Positions 17,701 through 26,835 are shown, counted from the stretch's first letter. The stretch is DNA of 64,000 nucleotides from an uncultured Clostridia bacterium (GCA_937907605.1 CALCYI010000060.1:1-64000); one strand, 5' to 3'. A program made the numbers and translations. Notes: generated by a model from the sequence alone, not told the origin.

Positions 17701-18304
17701 CGCGGTTTTCAAGCTCACCGAGAATGTCGAGCAGGCGGACTAAATTTTCCTGAGCCTGTTCGAGCCTTCTTTCAGCGTCGCGCCTCTTATGACGGAAGCG
17801 CGAGATACCCGCAGCCTCCTCAAAAAGCTCGCGCCTGTCCTCGTTCTTAGCGGAAATGATGGAGTCAATCTTGCCCTGACCTACCATAGAGTAACCGTCC
17901 GAGCCGAGTCCCGTATCCATAAAGAGCTCGTGTATATCCCTGCGTCTTACCTGTACTCCGTCGATTTTATACTCGCTCTCGCCAGAGCGGTAGTAACGGC
18001 GGGATACGGTAACGATATCGCCCTTGCTCTTAAGGGTATGGTCGGAGTTGTCAAGAGTAAGCACAACCTGTGCATAGCCGAGGGGCTTGCGTGCGGAGGT
18101 ACCGCCGAAAATAACGTCCTCGGTCTTAGCGCCACGGAGCGACTTCATACTCGTTTCGCCGAGCACCCAGCGCACTGCGTCGGAAATATTGCTCTTACCC
18201 GAGCCGTTAGGACCTACTACGGCGGTAATACCCTTTCCGAATTTTAATTCAGTTTTATCAGGGAAGGATTTAAATCCCTGCATTTCAAGCGTACGTAATA
18301 ACAT
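14735..18304 (-). CDS. smc: Chromosome partition protein SMC
   Basis: This is the 1189-residue SMC ATPase, which with ScpA and ScpB compacts and segregates the chromosome. It has an N-terminal head with Walker A GPNGSGKSN at about residue 32, a long coiled coil, a hinge at about residues 515-660 rich in Gly (MNPGGSMTGGS), a second coil, and a C-terminal head with signature NLFSGGEKSLAAMA and Walker B PFCIYDEVEAALDE. Many short open frames inside it are shadows. It is three bases from the radical SAM gene. Confidence 0.97.
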   Translation of the reverse strand: MLLRTLEMQGFKSFPDKTELKFGKGITAVVGPNGSGKSNISDAVRWVLGETSMKSLRGAKTEDVIFGGTSARKPLGYAQVVLTLDNSDHTLKSKGDIVTVSRRYYRSGESEYKIDGVQVRRRDIHELFMDTGLGSDGYSMVGQGKIDSIISAKNEDRRELFEEAAGISRFRHKRRDAERRLEQAQENLVRLLDILGELENRVGPLKKQSEKAKIFLSLAEERKTLEIGVWLNRINKFTSELREQDHKLEAAEVSYDICKKEITELENGIISVNENIAESNIRLEELRSTMVGFDEAALHKESEISVLRAQITHHNETIERLRGDIAQSDDAGASIDEQINEKRAFIDENEALINNKKNELQGVLSELDSLRYDDEENTKKNLELNKRLSELTVKLSDSKIKVSQALSSIEEIRSRMSAIDDALSEADVEAAAIDSQRAESEENLTFVKERIAEYENSMDGYKLKLETKTAKAEKLKDELDRVLRTLEEKRSRAQMLSDLEKNMEGFSGAVKAVMKQSEAKALSGIHGTLSQLISVDNEYSLAVEVALGGAMQDIVVGNESDAKRAINFLKNNNQGRATFLPISAIKPRSIEEKDLDDNFGFIDIASNLVECESEYRDIVKNLLGRVMIVEDIDCAIGISKRYNNRYKIVTLDGQVMNPGGSMTGGSRSKGAGILSRANLIEELREEAKKLEAKAEEAKAVYKTALEDANKAAADLQGADADLRNAKEELIRAEGDYRLIADKLSLIDTQKKAMLSEKENADGRIMLFSEAQRVASADAEKLQGEIDECENAISTLNKGADELNDMREQIRSRSEEINLALVTLAKDTEAAKRSIEELELRQSTQSDRVRSITDEIESIEKTIEDIKASIEAAEAEKTALKEQSAESNSSIQSLIDVRNQLEKSVNEMNAAEKEKTADREKLSAELVRLEERRNNMEREYNNLNDMLFEQYELTKSQAEELGIVIEDINAARTRLSEIKASIKKLGSINVGAIEEYKEVSERYEFLKEQIDDIEQSRSELAKIINELTESMSEKFMAQFNRINEQFKVSFSDFFGGGKGEIILENPEDCLECPIEIKIQPPGKSVQNINLFSGGEKSLAAMALLFSVLKVTPSPFCIYDEVEAALDEVNVERFAKYMRKMTDKTQFISITHRRGTMEEADVLYGVTMQEKGVSKLLELQSAELAEKMGLE

Positions 18305-18307
18305 AAA

Positions 18308-19285
18308 TTACCTTCTCACAATTTTAATTTCATCAACCTCAACCGAATCGCTGACGGTGAATTTTATATTATATCCCTGCTCCATTAAGAAGTAGACGTT
18401 TCTTTTCTGATTACCCTTAAGCTTTGATACGCTTCTGGGGTTTACGAATATTTCATAGCTCCCCGGCGGGTGAGCGAGCACCTTATTAAGCATAAAGCGT
18501 GACTGCACTATTTCGCCGAAGGCAGGATGAAAGGCTCCTGCGACCATATTTTTCTTTATATCCTCGCTCGAATGAAGTCCGAGCCTTATTACCTTTATTC
18601 CGGCGGACTCAAACATCGGAAGGAGCTTCGTACAAAGCTCAGCAGCGTCGTCGATCGTTTGAGGTTTATAAATCTCTTTATCGTAAAGCACCGCAAGGTA
18701 TGTACCCTTAAGCACAACGGTCGGATAAATCCTTACCGTCGCGGGCTCAAGCGCGATAATCTTCTTTGCGGTTTCGATTGCCTTTTCGTCAGTATCGAGG
18801 TAAAGCCCTGTCATCATCTGAAGTCCGAGCTCAAAGCCGTACTCCTTTATCAGCCGTGAAGCCTCCTCGACCTGCTTTGCGGTATGTCCGCGGCGGTTTG
18901 CAATAAGTACCTCGTCGTCCATACTCTGCGCGCCGAGCTCTATAGCCGTAACGCCGTATTCCTTAAGAAGCATCAGCACCACGCGATCGATAAAATCGGG
19001 ACGGGTGGAAATGCGTATACCCATAACGCTTCCGTTTTTTATATACGGCTGCGCCGCTTCAAGCAGGGAGAGCATATACCCGCGTTCAATCGCGGTAAAG
19101 GAGCCTCCGAAAAAAGCGATTTCGTACTCAAAGCCTTTGTGCTTAAGCGCGGTTTCGACCGCTCTTTTCACATCTTCGGGGGTTGGCTGAGAAGCCTGTC
19201 CCGTGATCGTGTGCTGATTGCAAAACGAGCATTTCTGCGGACAGCCCGCAAAGGGAACGAAAATGCTTATATTCCCCTTTTTCAT
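18308..19285 (-). CDS. Radical SAM protein, Elp3-like group
   Basis: The 325-residue protein carries the radical SAM cluster motif CPQKCSFCNQ near residue 15 and a TIM-barrel-like body with FFGGSFTAIERGYM near residue 58 and GAQSMDDEVL near residue 118. It resembles the Elp3/coproporphyrinogen-oxidase-like SAM domain but lacks an acetyltransferase domain. Its reaction is not known to me; relatives sit beside rnc and smc in many Clostridia. Its ATG overlaps the rnc stop by four bases. RNA modification is a guess from context only. Confidence 0.85.
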   Translation of the reverse strand: MKKGNISIFVPFAGCPQKCSFCNQHTITGQASQPTPEDVKRAVETALKHKGFEYEIAFFGGSFTAIERGYMLSLLEAAQPYIKNGSVMGIRISTRPDFIDRVVLMLLKEYGVTAIELGAQSMDDEVLIANRRGHTAKQVEEASRLIKEYGFELGLQMMTGLYLDTDEKAIETAKKIIALEPATVRIYPTVVLKGTYLAVLYDKEIYKPQTIDDAAELCTKLLPMFESAGIKVIRLGLHSSEDIKKNMVAGAFHPAFGEIVQSRFMLNKVLAHPPGSYEIFVNPRSVSKLKGNQKRNVYFLMEQGYNIKFTVSDSVEVDEIKIVRR

Positions 19286-19971
19286 AGCTCGATACCCATA
19301 AGCTCAAGCGCCTGCTTTGCGGCAGCCTGCTCCGCGCCCTTCTTGCTCGTGGAAACGCCCTGACCTACTACGTTTGAATTAACATAAAGATTTACGGTAT
19401 AAATCTTCGCGTGGTCGGGTCCCTCCTCCTTGACGATTTTATACTGGAATACCTCGTCGGGATTCTTCTGAATAATAATCTGGAAAAGGGATTTATAGTC
19501 CTTAAACGCCTCGGAGCTTGCTTTCCTGTCTGTCTTCAGGAACGGAAGCACAAAGCGCTTAGCCTCGTCCATACCCGAGTCAAGATAAATTGAAGCGATA
19601 ACAGCCTCAAAGGCGTTTTCAAGCACGCTGTCGTTGTGCATTTCGTTTGAAAGCAGCGCGCCCTTGCCCATAATCAAATACTTATCAAGCTCTATGCTCC
19701 TTGCAAATTCGGAGAGCGCCTCGGTACAGACGTACGACGAGCGGATTTTGGAGAGCTCGCCCTCGTCCATCTCGGGATACTTCGTATAGAAGTAATCAGC
19801 AGAGATTATTGAGAGAACGGCGTCGCCCAAAAACTCCATACGCTCGTTACAGGCGCGCTTTTTCCTACCTGTTTCGTTGGCATAGCTTGAATGGGTAAGC
19901 GCCTCTACTAAAAGCGATTTGTCGTTATAGGTGTATTTAATTTTTTCTTCAAATTCTCTTAAATCAGCCAT
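19282..19971 (-). CDS. rnc: Ribonuclease III
   Basis: RNase III cuts double-stranded RNA, including rRNA precursors. The 229-residue protein has the catalytic domain with NERMEFLGDAVL near residue 42, a later acidic segment ENAFEAVIASIYLD near residue 115, and a C-terminal double-stranded RNA-binding domain at about 155-227 that ends GAEQAAAKQALELM. It follows trmFO by 14 bases. Potential local targets include the highly paired RNAs at 6611 and 34018, which is only inference. Confidence 0.97.
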   Translation of the reverse strand: MADLREFEEKIKYTYNDKSLLVEALTHSSYANETGRKKRACNERMEFLGDAVLSIISADYFYTKYPEMDEGELSKIRSSYVCTEALSEFARSIELDKYLIMGKGALLSNEMHNDSVLENAFEAVIASIYLDSGMDEAKRFVLPFLKTDRKASSEAFKDYKSLFQIIIQKNPDEVFQYKIVKEEGPDHAKIYTVNLYVNSNVVGQGVSTSKKGAEQAAAKQALELMGIEL

Positions 19972-19985
19972 AGTTCAGTAAGCAG

Positions 19986-21278
19986 TTAGCAGTTGGTGGT
20001 TAGATTTTTAAGGGCACGGTCTGAGAGGGCGGCATAGCGCTCCTTTTTGTCCCTTATCTTCGGTTCAATCGGCGGTAAAATGCCGAAATTCGCACCCATC
20101 GGCTGAAAGTTCTCAACCGTTTCGTCGCTTATATACGCGGTTAAGGCACCTATCATAGTTAATTCACTCAGGATAAGCGGCTCTCTGTGCTGAGAATACC
20201 TTACCGCGTTTATGCCCGCCATAATTCCCGAAGCCGCGGATTCCATATATCCCTCAACGCCCGTTATCTGACCTGCGAAAAAGATATTCGGATTACTTCT
20301 AAGGCTGTAATCGGGGTTAAGCAGCTTAGGTGAATTAATAAATGAATTTCTATGCATAACGCCGTAGCGAACGAACTCCGCGTTTTCAAGCCCCGGTATC
20401 ATAGAGAACACTCTTTTCTGTTCGCCGAATTTCAGATTAGTCTGGAAGCCGACAAGATTGAACATAGTTCCCTTTTCATTCTCGCGCCTGAGCTGAACGC
20501 ACGCCCACGGTCTGTGACCTGTTTTAGGGTCTGTTAGTCCTACGGGCTTCATCGGTCCGAAGCGGGGCGCGTCAAGCCCTCTTTTTGCGAGCTTTTCGAT
20601 AGGCATACAGCCCTCGTACACGTCAAAGTCGTGCACCACGGCGCCCTCTGCGTTAATCAGCTCGTCAATAAAAGCCTCATACTCAGCCTTATTAAACGGA
20701 CAGTTTATATAATCGTCCTCGCCGCCTCTGTCATATCTTGAAGCGGTAAAAACCTTTTCAAAGTCAATGCTGTCGGCGGTCACTATCGGCGCTGCAGCGT
20801 CATAAAACGAAAGGTAATCCTTTGAACAAAGGCGTTTAATCTCCTCACTCAGAGCTCCGTCCGTTAGAGGTCCCGTAGCGATAACAAGCACCTCGCCGTC
20901 ATTCACTTCGATTTTATCGTAAACACGGTGCTCAACCGTGATGTTCGGGTGCGACGTGATTTTTTCGGTAATAGTTTTCGAGAAAACGTCCCTGTCAACC
21001 GCGAGCGCACCGCCCGCGGGAACTGCGCACGCCCTTGCGATAGGTACTGTGAGCGAGCCGAGACGCGCCATTTCCTCCTTAAGAAGTCCCGCCGCGCTCT
21101 CAAGCCTTGAGGCTTTCAGCGAGTTGGAGCATACGAGCTCCGCAAAGCCCTCGCTCTTATGCGCGGCGCTGAATCTGACGGGCTTCATTTCAAAAAGCGT
21201 TACCTTATTGCCCGCTTCGGCAATCTGCCATGCAGCTTCAACGCCTGCAAGCCCCGCTCCGATAACTTTAAATTTCAT
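19986..21278 (-). CDS. trmFO: Folate-dependent tRNA (uracil-54-C5)-methyltransferase
   Basis: TrmFO makes ribothymidine at tRNA position 54 using methylene-THF and FAD. The 430-residue protein begins with a dinucleotide fold IGAGLAGVEAAWQIA and has CSNSLKA near residue 50, the RYDRGGEDDYINCPF segment near residue 180, and GQITGVEGYMESAASG near residue 335, which is typical of the GidA/TrmFO family. It starts one base after the topA stop. Its cofactor pathway links to FolD elsewhere in the window. Confidence 0.97.
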   Translation of the reverse strand: MKFKVIGAGLAGVEAAWQIAEAGNKVTLFEMKPVRFSAAHKSEGFAELVCSNSLKASRLESAAGLLKEEMARLGSLTVPIARACAVPAGGALAVDRDVFSKTITEKITSHPNITVEHRVYDKIEVNDGEVLVIATGPLTDGALSEEIKRLCSKDYLSFYDAAAPIVTADSIDFEKVFTASRYDRGGEDDYINCPFNKAEYEAFIDELINAEGAVVHDFDVYEGCMPIEKLAKRGLDAPRFGPMKPVGLTDPKTGHRPWACVQLRRENEKGTMFNLVGFQTNLKFGEQKRVFSMIPGLENAEFVRYGVMHRNSFINSPKLLNPDYSLRSNPNIFFAGQITGVEGYMESAASGIMAGINAVRYSQHREPLILSELTMIGALTAYISDETVENFQPMGANFGILPPIEPKIRDKKERYAALSDRALKNLTTNC

Positions 21279-21279
21279 A

Positions 21280-23391
21280 TCAGCTCTTGCTGCGGGGTAC
21301 GGGTTTGGTAAAGCCGCAGCCCTCCTTATCGGGACAGTAGAGCACGTTGCCCTTACGCCTGAAGAGCGACTTGCCGCACCTCGGGCAAACCTCGTTGCTC
21401 GGATAATCCCAAGTCATAAAGTTACACTTAGGATAATTCGCGCAGCCGAAGAAGGAGTTTCCCTTCTTAGTTTTCTTTTCTATAATATCACCGCCGCACT
21501 CGGGACATTTTGCGCTTGTCTTGGTTACAAGCGGCTTTGTATTCTTACATTCGGGATAACCCGGACAGGCAAGGAACTTACCGAAGCGCCCTACCTTAAC
21601 GACCATATTGCGCCCGCACTTGTCGCAGATAACGTCGCTCTCCTCGTCCTTGAGCTTAATCTTTACGCCGAGCATATCCTTCTTCGCCTTTTCAAGCGGC
21701 TCCTCAAAGTCGTTGTAGTAAAGGCGAATCATATCAATATAATCCTTCTTGCCCGAATCTATCTTATCAAGGTCGTCCTCCATTTTTGACGTATAGTTTA
21801 CGTCAACAATATTCGGGAGCGTATCCTTTAGGAGATTGGTCACAGCCTCGCCGAGCTCGGTCGGTACGAACTGCTTGCCCTCTCTAACAACGTATTCCTT
21901 GGCGAGAATCGTGCTCGTAATAGTTACGTAGGTTGACGGTCTGCCCACGCCGTTTTCCTCAAGGGCTTTAGTAAGGGAAGCTTCGGTATACCTTGCAGGA
22001 GGCTGGGTAAAATGCTGATTACCGAGGATTGACTTAAGTTTAAGCACGTCGCCCGCCTTCATTGGTGGAAGCGGAGCCTCGTCCTTTGCCTTTGCGCTTT
22101 CGTCAAGCTTTTCCTCATAAAGCGCGGTGAAGCCGTCGAACTTCACGCTGTAACCCGTTGCGTTAAAGATAAAGCCGTTAGCCTCAATCTCCGCCTTAAT
22201 GGTTTCCTGATGGCACGCTTCCATAAGAGACGCAATAAAGCGCTCCCATACGAGTTTATATATTTTATACTGGTCTGAGGTTAAGGAAGCCTTAACTCTG
22301 TCGGGGGTTACGCCGGGCATTGAAGGTCTTATAGCCTCGTGGCCGTCCTGAGCGTTGCCCCTCGTTTTGAAGTATCTCGGCTTTGCGGGAAGGTATTTTT
22401 CGCCGTATGCCTCGCGGATATATGCGTTACCCGCCGCGCGAGCCTCCTCGGAAATTCTGAGCGAGTCAGTTCTCATATAGGTAATAAGACCGACCGTGCC
22501 CATTCCCTGAACGTCGACGCCCTCGTAAAGCTCCTGCGCCGCCTTCATAGTCCTTCTCGCCTGGAAGGAAAGACGCCTTGAAGCCTCCTGCTGAAGCGTG
22601 GAGGTGATAAACGGCGGAGTCGGATTCTTCTTTCTCGTGCCCTTCTTGACAGATTTTACGACATATTCCGCGCCGTCAAGCTTCGAAAGGATATAATCGC
22701 TGTCCTCTTTAGAAATAATTGATTTATTCTCGGGTCTAAGGTTATTACCCTCGGGGTCCTCTACGAGCACCGCCGAAAAGCTCTTTCTGTCGGGAGGGTT
22801 AGTAAGCTTAGCGTCGATTGACCAGTACTCCTCGGGCTTGAAAGCTCTGATTTCGTTTTCTCTGTCAACAACAAGCCTGAGCGCAACGGACTGTACTCTG
22901 CCCGCGGAAAGTCCCCTTCTTATTTTCTGGGATACGAACGGAGAGAGCTTATAGCCTATAAGCCTGTCGAGAATACGCCTTGCCTGCTGAGCGTTTACGA
23001 GGTCAAGGTCGATTTCCCTCGGCGCTGACATACCCTTGCTTACGCCCGATTTTGTGATTTCGTTAAAGGTAACCCTGTTCTTATCTTTCAGGTCAAGATT
23101 AAGCAGGCTTGCAAGGTGCCACGATATAGCCTCTCCCTCACGGTCAGGGTCGGTTGCGAGGTATACGTAATCCGCCTTATCCGCTTTCTTTTTAAGCTCG
23201 CTTATAAGGTTTTCCTTGCCCTTAATTTCCGCATACTTAGGCTCAAAGTTATTCTCAATATCAACACTGAGTCTTGCGGCTGGAAGGTCGCGCACGTGCC
23301 CCATTGAAGCTACGACGTCATAGCCTCTGCCGAGGTAGCCCTTTATGTTCTTTGCCTTTGCAGGCGACTCTACAATTACTAATTTTGACAT
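21280..23391 (-). CDS. topA: DNA topoisomerase I
   Basis: This type IA enzyme relaxes negative supercoils. The 703-residue protein opens with the Toprim motif LVIVESPAKAKNIKGYLG and the acidic TDPDREGEAISWHL. The catalytic tyrosine is in GLITYMRTDSLRIS near residue 302. The C-terminus has three zinc ribbons at about residues 578-700, each with CxxC pairs, as in Gram-positive TopA. It lies nine bases after dprA, a common Firmicute pair. Confidence 0.97.
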   Translation of the reverse strand: MSKLVIVESPAKAKNIKGYLGRGYDVVASMGHVRDLPAARLSVDIENNFEPKYAEIKGKENLISELKKKADKADYVYLATDPDREGEAISWHLASLLNLDLKDKNRVTFNEITKSGVSKGMSAPREIDLDLVNAQQARRILDRLIGYKLSPFVSQKIRRGLSAGRVQSVALRLVVDRENEIRAFKPEEYWSIDAKLTNPPDRKSFSAVLVEDPEGNNLRPENKSIISKEDSDYILSKLDGAEYVVKSVKKGTRKKNPTPPFITSTLQQEASRRLSFQARRTMKAAQELYEGVDVQGMGTVGLITYMRTDSLRISEEARAAGNAYIREAYGEKYLPAKPRYFKTRGNAQDGHEAIRPSMPGVTPDRVKASLTSDQYKIYKLVWERFIASLMEACHQETIKAEIEANGFIFNATGYSVKFDGFTALYEEKLDESAKAKDEAPLPPMKAGDVLKLKSILGNQHFTQPPARYTEASLTKALEENGVGRPSTYVTITSTILAKEYVVREGKQFVPTELGEAVTNLLKDTLPNIVDVNYTSKMEDDLDKIDSGKKDYIDMIRLYYNDFEEPLEKAKKDMLGVKIKLKDEESDVICDKCGRNMVVKVGRFGKFLACPGYPECKNTKPLVTKTSAKCPECGGDIIEKKTKKGNSFFGCANYPKCNFMTWDYPSNEVCPRCGKSLFRRKGNVLYCPDKEGCGFTKPVPRSKS

Positions 23392-23400
23392 TACTTTTGT

Positions 23401-24615
23401 TTATCCTTTCAATCTGTATCGCTTGCCCGAGGCGCTCTCAACAAGCCCCTTCATTTCAAGCATAGTCAAAGCGACGAGCACTCCCCTTGCGGGTACTGCG
23501 CTTTTTTGTATTATATCCTCAATGCTCTGAAAGTCCTCGCTCAGCGCATTGTATACAGCCTTTTCATCACCGCCGAGGGCGATAGCCGTCCTCGTCATCT
23601 CCACTCTTTCAGCCCGATCCAGCATTATGCTTTCGAAATCGACCTGCTTCTTTTCGGGGGCGTTAGCTTCTTCCTTTTCAGTCATTAGCTCGTACGGCGT
23701 TTTCACCCTTGACATATCGAGCGTTGTGTATTTATTTGCATAATGAAGAAGTACGGACTCCGGCGAGGTGGCGACGTACGCGCCGTCGTCAATCAGCTTA
23801 TTCGAGCCCTGAAAGTTCTTGTCGAAAATTGAAGCGGGAATTGCAAATATATCCCTGCCCTGCTCCGCAGCGTGAGAGGCGGTTATCAGAGAGCCGCTCT
23901 TAACCCCTGCCTCGACTACAAGCACGCCGTCGGAGAGCGCGCTTATTATCCTGTTACGCATAGGGAAGGTGGTCTTTGAAGCTGGAACAAAGGGAGGGTA
24001 TTCGGTAATCAGCGCGCCGCCCGACTCCTTAATCTCGTCGCGAAGGTCGCCGTTAGTTTTAAGGTAATCGGTACCGAAGCCGCAGCCGAGCACGGCGTAG
24101 GTTCTACCGCCTGCTGCCATGGCGCCTCTGTGCGCCGCAGAATCAACACCGAGCGCACCGCCGCTTACTATTATTGCGCCGCAGTTAGCCATGCCCTTAC
24201 TCATAATAGTTGAAGCTTTAACGGCGTAGCCCGAAGCCTTGCGCGTACCGACTACGGCAATAACTGCGAAGGAATCAAAATCGATAATATCGCCGTCGGT
24301 ATAAATCACTGCGGGAGGGTTTGAAATACTGCGAAGCCTTTCGGGGTAGTCAATATCGTCGTACGCGATAATTCCCCAGCCGTTATCCTCGCACTCCTTA
24401 ATTATCTTCTCAGCCTCATCAAGCGTACAGGAGCGCAGGCGCTCAATCTGCTTTTGAGTTAATGCGGTACTCATTTTCCAGACGAGAATATTTGACTCAT
24501 AAAGCTTCTGCGGGTTTTCGAAACCCTCAAGTATCGGAAGAAAGTGAGCGCCCTGTCCCAATGCGAGCTGGAGCCATATCCAGTATTTTATATCCGTCAT
24601 CTCAGCATCTCCCAC
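23401..24615 (-). CDS. dprA: DNA-processing protein DprA
   Basis: DprA loads RecA on incoming single-stranded DNA during natural transformation. The 404-residue protein has an N-terminal helical segment, the Rossmann-like core with VVGTRKASGYAVK near residue 123, SGGALGVDSAAHRGA near residue 150 and FPMRNRIISALSDGVLVVEA near residue 220, and a C-terminal winged helix at about 340-404. Its 5' end overlaps the end of trmH by 19 bases. No other competence gene is in the window, so its role here may be general recombination. Confidence 0.95.
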   Translation of the reverse strand: MGDAEMTDIKYWIWLQLALGQGAHFLPILEGFENPQKLYESNILVWKMSTALTQKQIERLRSCTLDEAEKIIKECEDNGWGIIAYDDIDYPERLRSISNPPAVIYTDGDIIDFDSFAVIAVVGTRKASGYAVKASTIMSKGMANCGAIIVSGGALGVDSAAHRGAMAAGGRTYAVLGCGFGTDYLKTNGDLRDEIKESGGALITEYPPFVPASKTTFPMRNRIISALSDGVLVVEAGVKSGSLITASHAAEQGRDIFAIPASIFDKNFQGSNKLIDDGAYVATSPESVLLHYANKYTTLDMSRVKTPYELMTEKEEANAPEKKQVDFESIMLDRAERVEMTRTAIALGGDEKAVYNALSEDFQSIEDIIQKSAVPARGVLVALTMLEMKGLVESASGKRYRLKG

Positions 24616-25364
24616 ATTGTAATTGCAGCGGCAGCGCCTGCGTTAAGGCTCTCAGCCCTTCCAAGCATCGGAATTGTAATAAGCAAGTCGGATAAAGCAA
24701 GCACGCCCTCGCTTACTCCGTTAGCCTCGTTTCCGATAACGCACACACAGGGAGCAGAAAAGTCCGCCTCGGTAATAGCAAGTGCGCTTCGGTCGGGAAC
24801 CGTGGAATAAACCCTGTGGGTTTTCTTAAGCTCGGTAAGCATTTTTTCAAGGTCGTCGGTTTCAGTCGGAATAATTCTGAGCACTCCGCCCATCGAAGCC
24901 CTGAGCGCCTTGGGGTTATATATATCGCATGAATTGCTGATAATTATACCGCTGATTCCGAGCGCCTCTGCGGTACGGAAAACGGCGCCGATATTGGCGG
25001 GGTCCTGAATTCCGTCAAGGGCTATAATCTTATCGCCGAGCTTATCCTCGCCCTTTCTCATTTCACACACGGCGAAAACGCCCTGCGGGGTTTTGGTATC
25101 GCTTATTTTCTCAGCAAGCTCTTCGGTAATTAAATACGCTTCTTCAGCTCTTGAAATCAAAAGGTCGAGCTTTTCCCCGTGAGCGTTATACGCGGTATCG
25201 GTAAAAAGCAGATATTTAAGCTTATAAACGGAATTAAGGACATCAAAAGAAAGCCTTAAACCCTCAAGCACGAACAAGCCCCTGCTTTTACGTTCACGCG
25301 AAGATGTTATCAGCTTTTTGGTGTCCTTAATAATAGTATTATTTCTGCTTGTGATTCTTTCCAT
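24597..25364 (-). CDS. TrmH/SpoU family RNA 2'-O-methyltransferase
   Basis: The 255-residue protein is a SPOUT methyltransferase with an N-terminal substrate-binding domain and a C-terminal knotted domain. Motifs are ALDGIQDPANIGAVFRTAEA near residue 118, VCVIGNEANGVSE near residue 210, and IPMLGRAESLNAGAAAAI near residue 230. Relatives methylate 23S rRNA or tRNA; the target base cannot be read off. Longer frames open at TTG 25394 and ATG 25370, but GGGAG (25375-25371) fits ATG 25364 at six bases. It is the first gene of the long operon. Confidence 0.9.
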   Translation of the reverse strand: MERITSRNNTIIKDTKKLITSSRERKSRGLFVLEGLRLSFDVLNSVYKLKYLLFTDTAYNAHGEKLDLLISRAEEAYLITEELAEKISDTKTPQGVFAVCEMRKGEDKLGDKIIALDGIQDPANIGAVFRTAEALGISGIIISNSCDIYNPKALRASMGGVLRIIPTETDDLEKMLTELKKTHRVYSTVPDRSALAITEADFSAPCVCVIGNEANGVSEGVLALSDLLITIPMLGRAESLNAGAAAAITMWEMLR

Positions 25365-25440
25365 ACACATCTCCCGTGCTAAATAGTCAGGCAAGGCGCC
25401 TTTGTTCGTTTAAAACAATCACTATATTATATATTAATAT

Positions 25441-25468
25441 ATTATACATTATATTGGAAAAATTTCAA
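25441..25468 (-). promoter_or_regulatory. Sigma-A promoter of the trmH-leuS operon
   Basis: On the minus strand TTGAAA (25468-25463), a 16-base spacer and TATAAT (25446-25441). It lies about 80 bases before trmH. It is the only clear promoter I see for fourteen genes spanning about 16.7 kb. Confidence 0.7.
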
Positions 25469-25498
25469 TAGTAAATTCGTAAATATTAAATAAAAAAT

Positions 25499-25518
25499 AA
25501 GGAGGGTTTCCCCTCCTT
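25499..25518 (-). terminator. Terminator of the OFA-type transporter
   Basis: AAGGAGGG (25499-25506) pairs with CCCTCCTT (25511-25518) around a four-base loop. On the minus strand it is followed by ATTTTTTATTT. Confidence 0.88.
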
Positions 25519-25522
25519 AAAA

Positions 25523-26761
25523 TTATACATTTTTCTTAGGCTTTACCATAACGATACAGATTATCAATGCTACAATATAAAGCGCGATAGTCGCGATTAA
25601 AATATAGTCGTAGGTTCTGTTCGTAGCCTTAAGTATAAGCTCACTCATATTGTTGCCCGTAATTCCTGCAACCGCCCATGCAGAGAGCGAAAGCCCATGG
25701 ATTTTACTGATTTTATCCATACCGAAGCGTGAGGAAAGGAGCGCGGGAAGGGTTGAAAAGCCGCCGTAGCCGAGATTGACAATACACAAAAGCAGTATAA
25801 CAATCCCGCCGTAAACGAGGGACTTGCTCCCGTTTGAAATCGAAAACGGAATAAGCGCCGCCGCGGTTATAATAATACAGCTTAAAAAGATAACCTTATA
25901 AACTGTGTTTCTGTCCTTCATTTTATCGGAAATGCTTGAATAGCCTATTCTTCCGAGCGCGTTGAACGCAGCGGTAACGGACGGCACTGCGCTCACCATA
26001 GCGGCAAGCACCGCCATACCCTCAAAGGTAACGCCGATAATCTGCTTTTCATAGGTAATCAGCGCAAGTCCGCAGTGAATATTAATAAAGAACATTAGCC
26101 ATATTCCGAGGAAGGTCCTGTCCTTAAACATCGACATTACCTTAAAGCTTTCCCTGCTGTCCTTTGGCTCAACCCAGCCGTCCGGCTTTTTAAGCAGGAA
26201 GTGACCGAGCAGCATCATTACGAAATACACTCCGCCAAGAATATAGAACATTGCAAAGATACCGAGACTTTTCTGGATAGCCTCCATTATCGGAGTTGCA
26301 ATCGCCTTTGCAAGCCCGAAGCCCATTATTGAAATACCGGTCGCGAGCCCCTTCTGCTTTGAAAACCAGAGCATGAGAGTTTTTACGGGGGTTAAATAGC
26401 CCACGCCGAGACCGATGCCCATAATGCAACCGTAGCATACGAATATGCCGATAAGCGCGGTAACTCCCGTTGTGAACTGGATAAACGCACCCGTGCCGAG
26501 CATACCAGCGGTAAAGCAGATACAGGAAAGGAGCGAGGATTTATGTACATCCCTTTCCACCATTCTGCCCGCAAAAGCAGCGGACATACCGAGGAAGAAT
26601 ATAGCAAGCGAGAACGCCCAGCCAACCGCAAAGGTGCTCATTCCTATCTTCTGAGCGATTGCCTCCTTAAATGTTGACCAGCAGTAGACCGTTCCGATTG
26701 AACAGTGGATAAGAAGCGCAGGTACTGCGGCACGCATCCATTTATTGTTAATCAGGTTCAT
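25523..26761 (-). CDS. MFS transporter, oxalate/formate antiporter (OFA)-like
   Basis: The 412-residue protein has twelve hydrophobic segments and the OFA-type opening WMRAAVPALLIHCSIGTVYCWSTF. It continues with GCIMGIGLGVGYLTPVKTLMLWF in the first half and a second-half SDKMKDRN loop. OFA members exchange small carboxylates such as oxalate, formate or pyruvate, but many have other roles. It is a single-gene unit with its own terminator. No oxalate- or formate-metabolism genes are nearby, so the substrate stays open. Confidence 0.85.
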   Translation of the reverse strand: MNLINNKWMRAAVPALLIHCSIGTVYCWSTFKEAIAQKIGMSTFAVGWAFSLAIFFLGMSAAFAGRMVERDVHKSSLLSCICFTAGMLGTGAFIQFTTGVTALIGIFVCYGCIMGIGLGVGYLTPVKTLMLWFSKQKGLATGISIMGFGLAKAIATPIMEAIQKSLGIFAMFYILGGVYFVMMLLGHFLLKKPDGWVEPKDSRESFKVMSMFKDRTFLGIWLMFFINIHCGLALITYEKQIIGVTFEGMAVLAAMVSAVPSVTAAFNALGRIGYSSISDKMKDRNTVYKVIFLSCIIITAAALIPFSISNGSKSLVYGGIVILLLCIVNLGYGGFSTLPALLSSRFGMDKISKIHGLSLSAWAVAGITGNNMSELILKATNRTYDYILIATIALYIVALIICIVMVKPKKNV

Positions 26762-26807
26762 ACTATTCTCCGTTTTTTAATCACTATGTAATAAGTTGTA
26801 ATAATAA

Positions 26808-26830
26808 AACCGCGGACTGAGTCCGCGGTT
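26808..26830 (-). terminator. Terminator of infC-rpmI-rplT
   Basis: AACCGCGGAC and GTCCGCGGTT pair perfectly around a three-base loop, six bases beyond the rplT stop. The minus strand continues TTATTATT. Confidence 0.92.
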
Positions 26831-26835
26831 AAATC

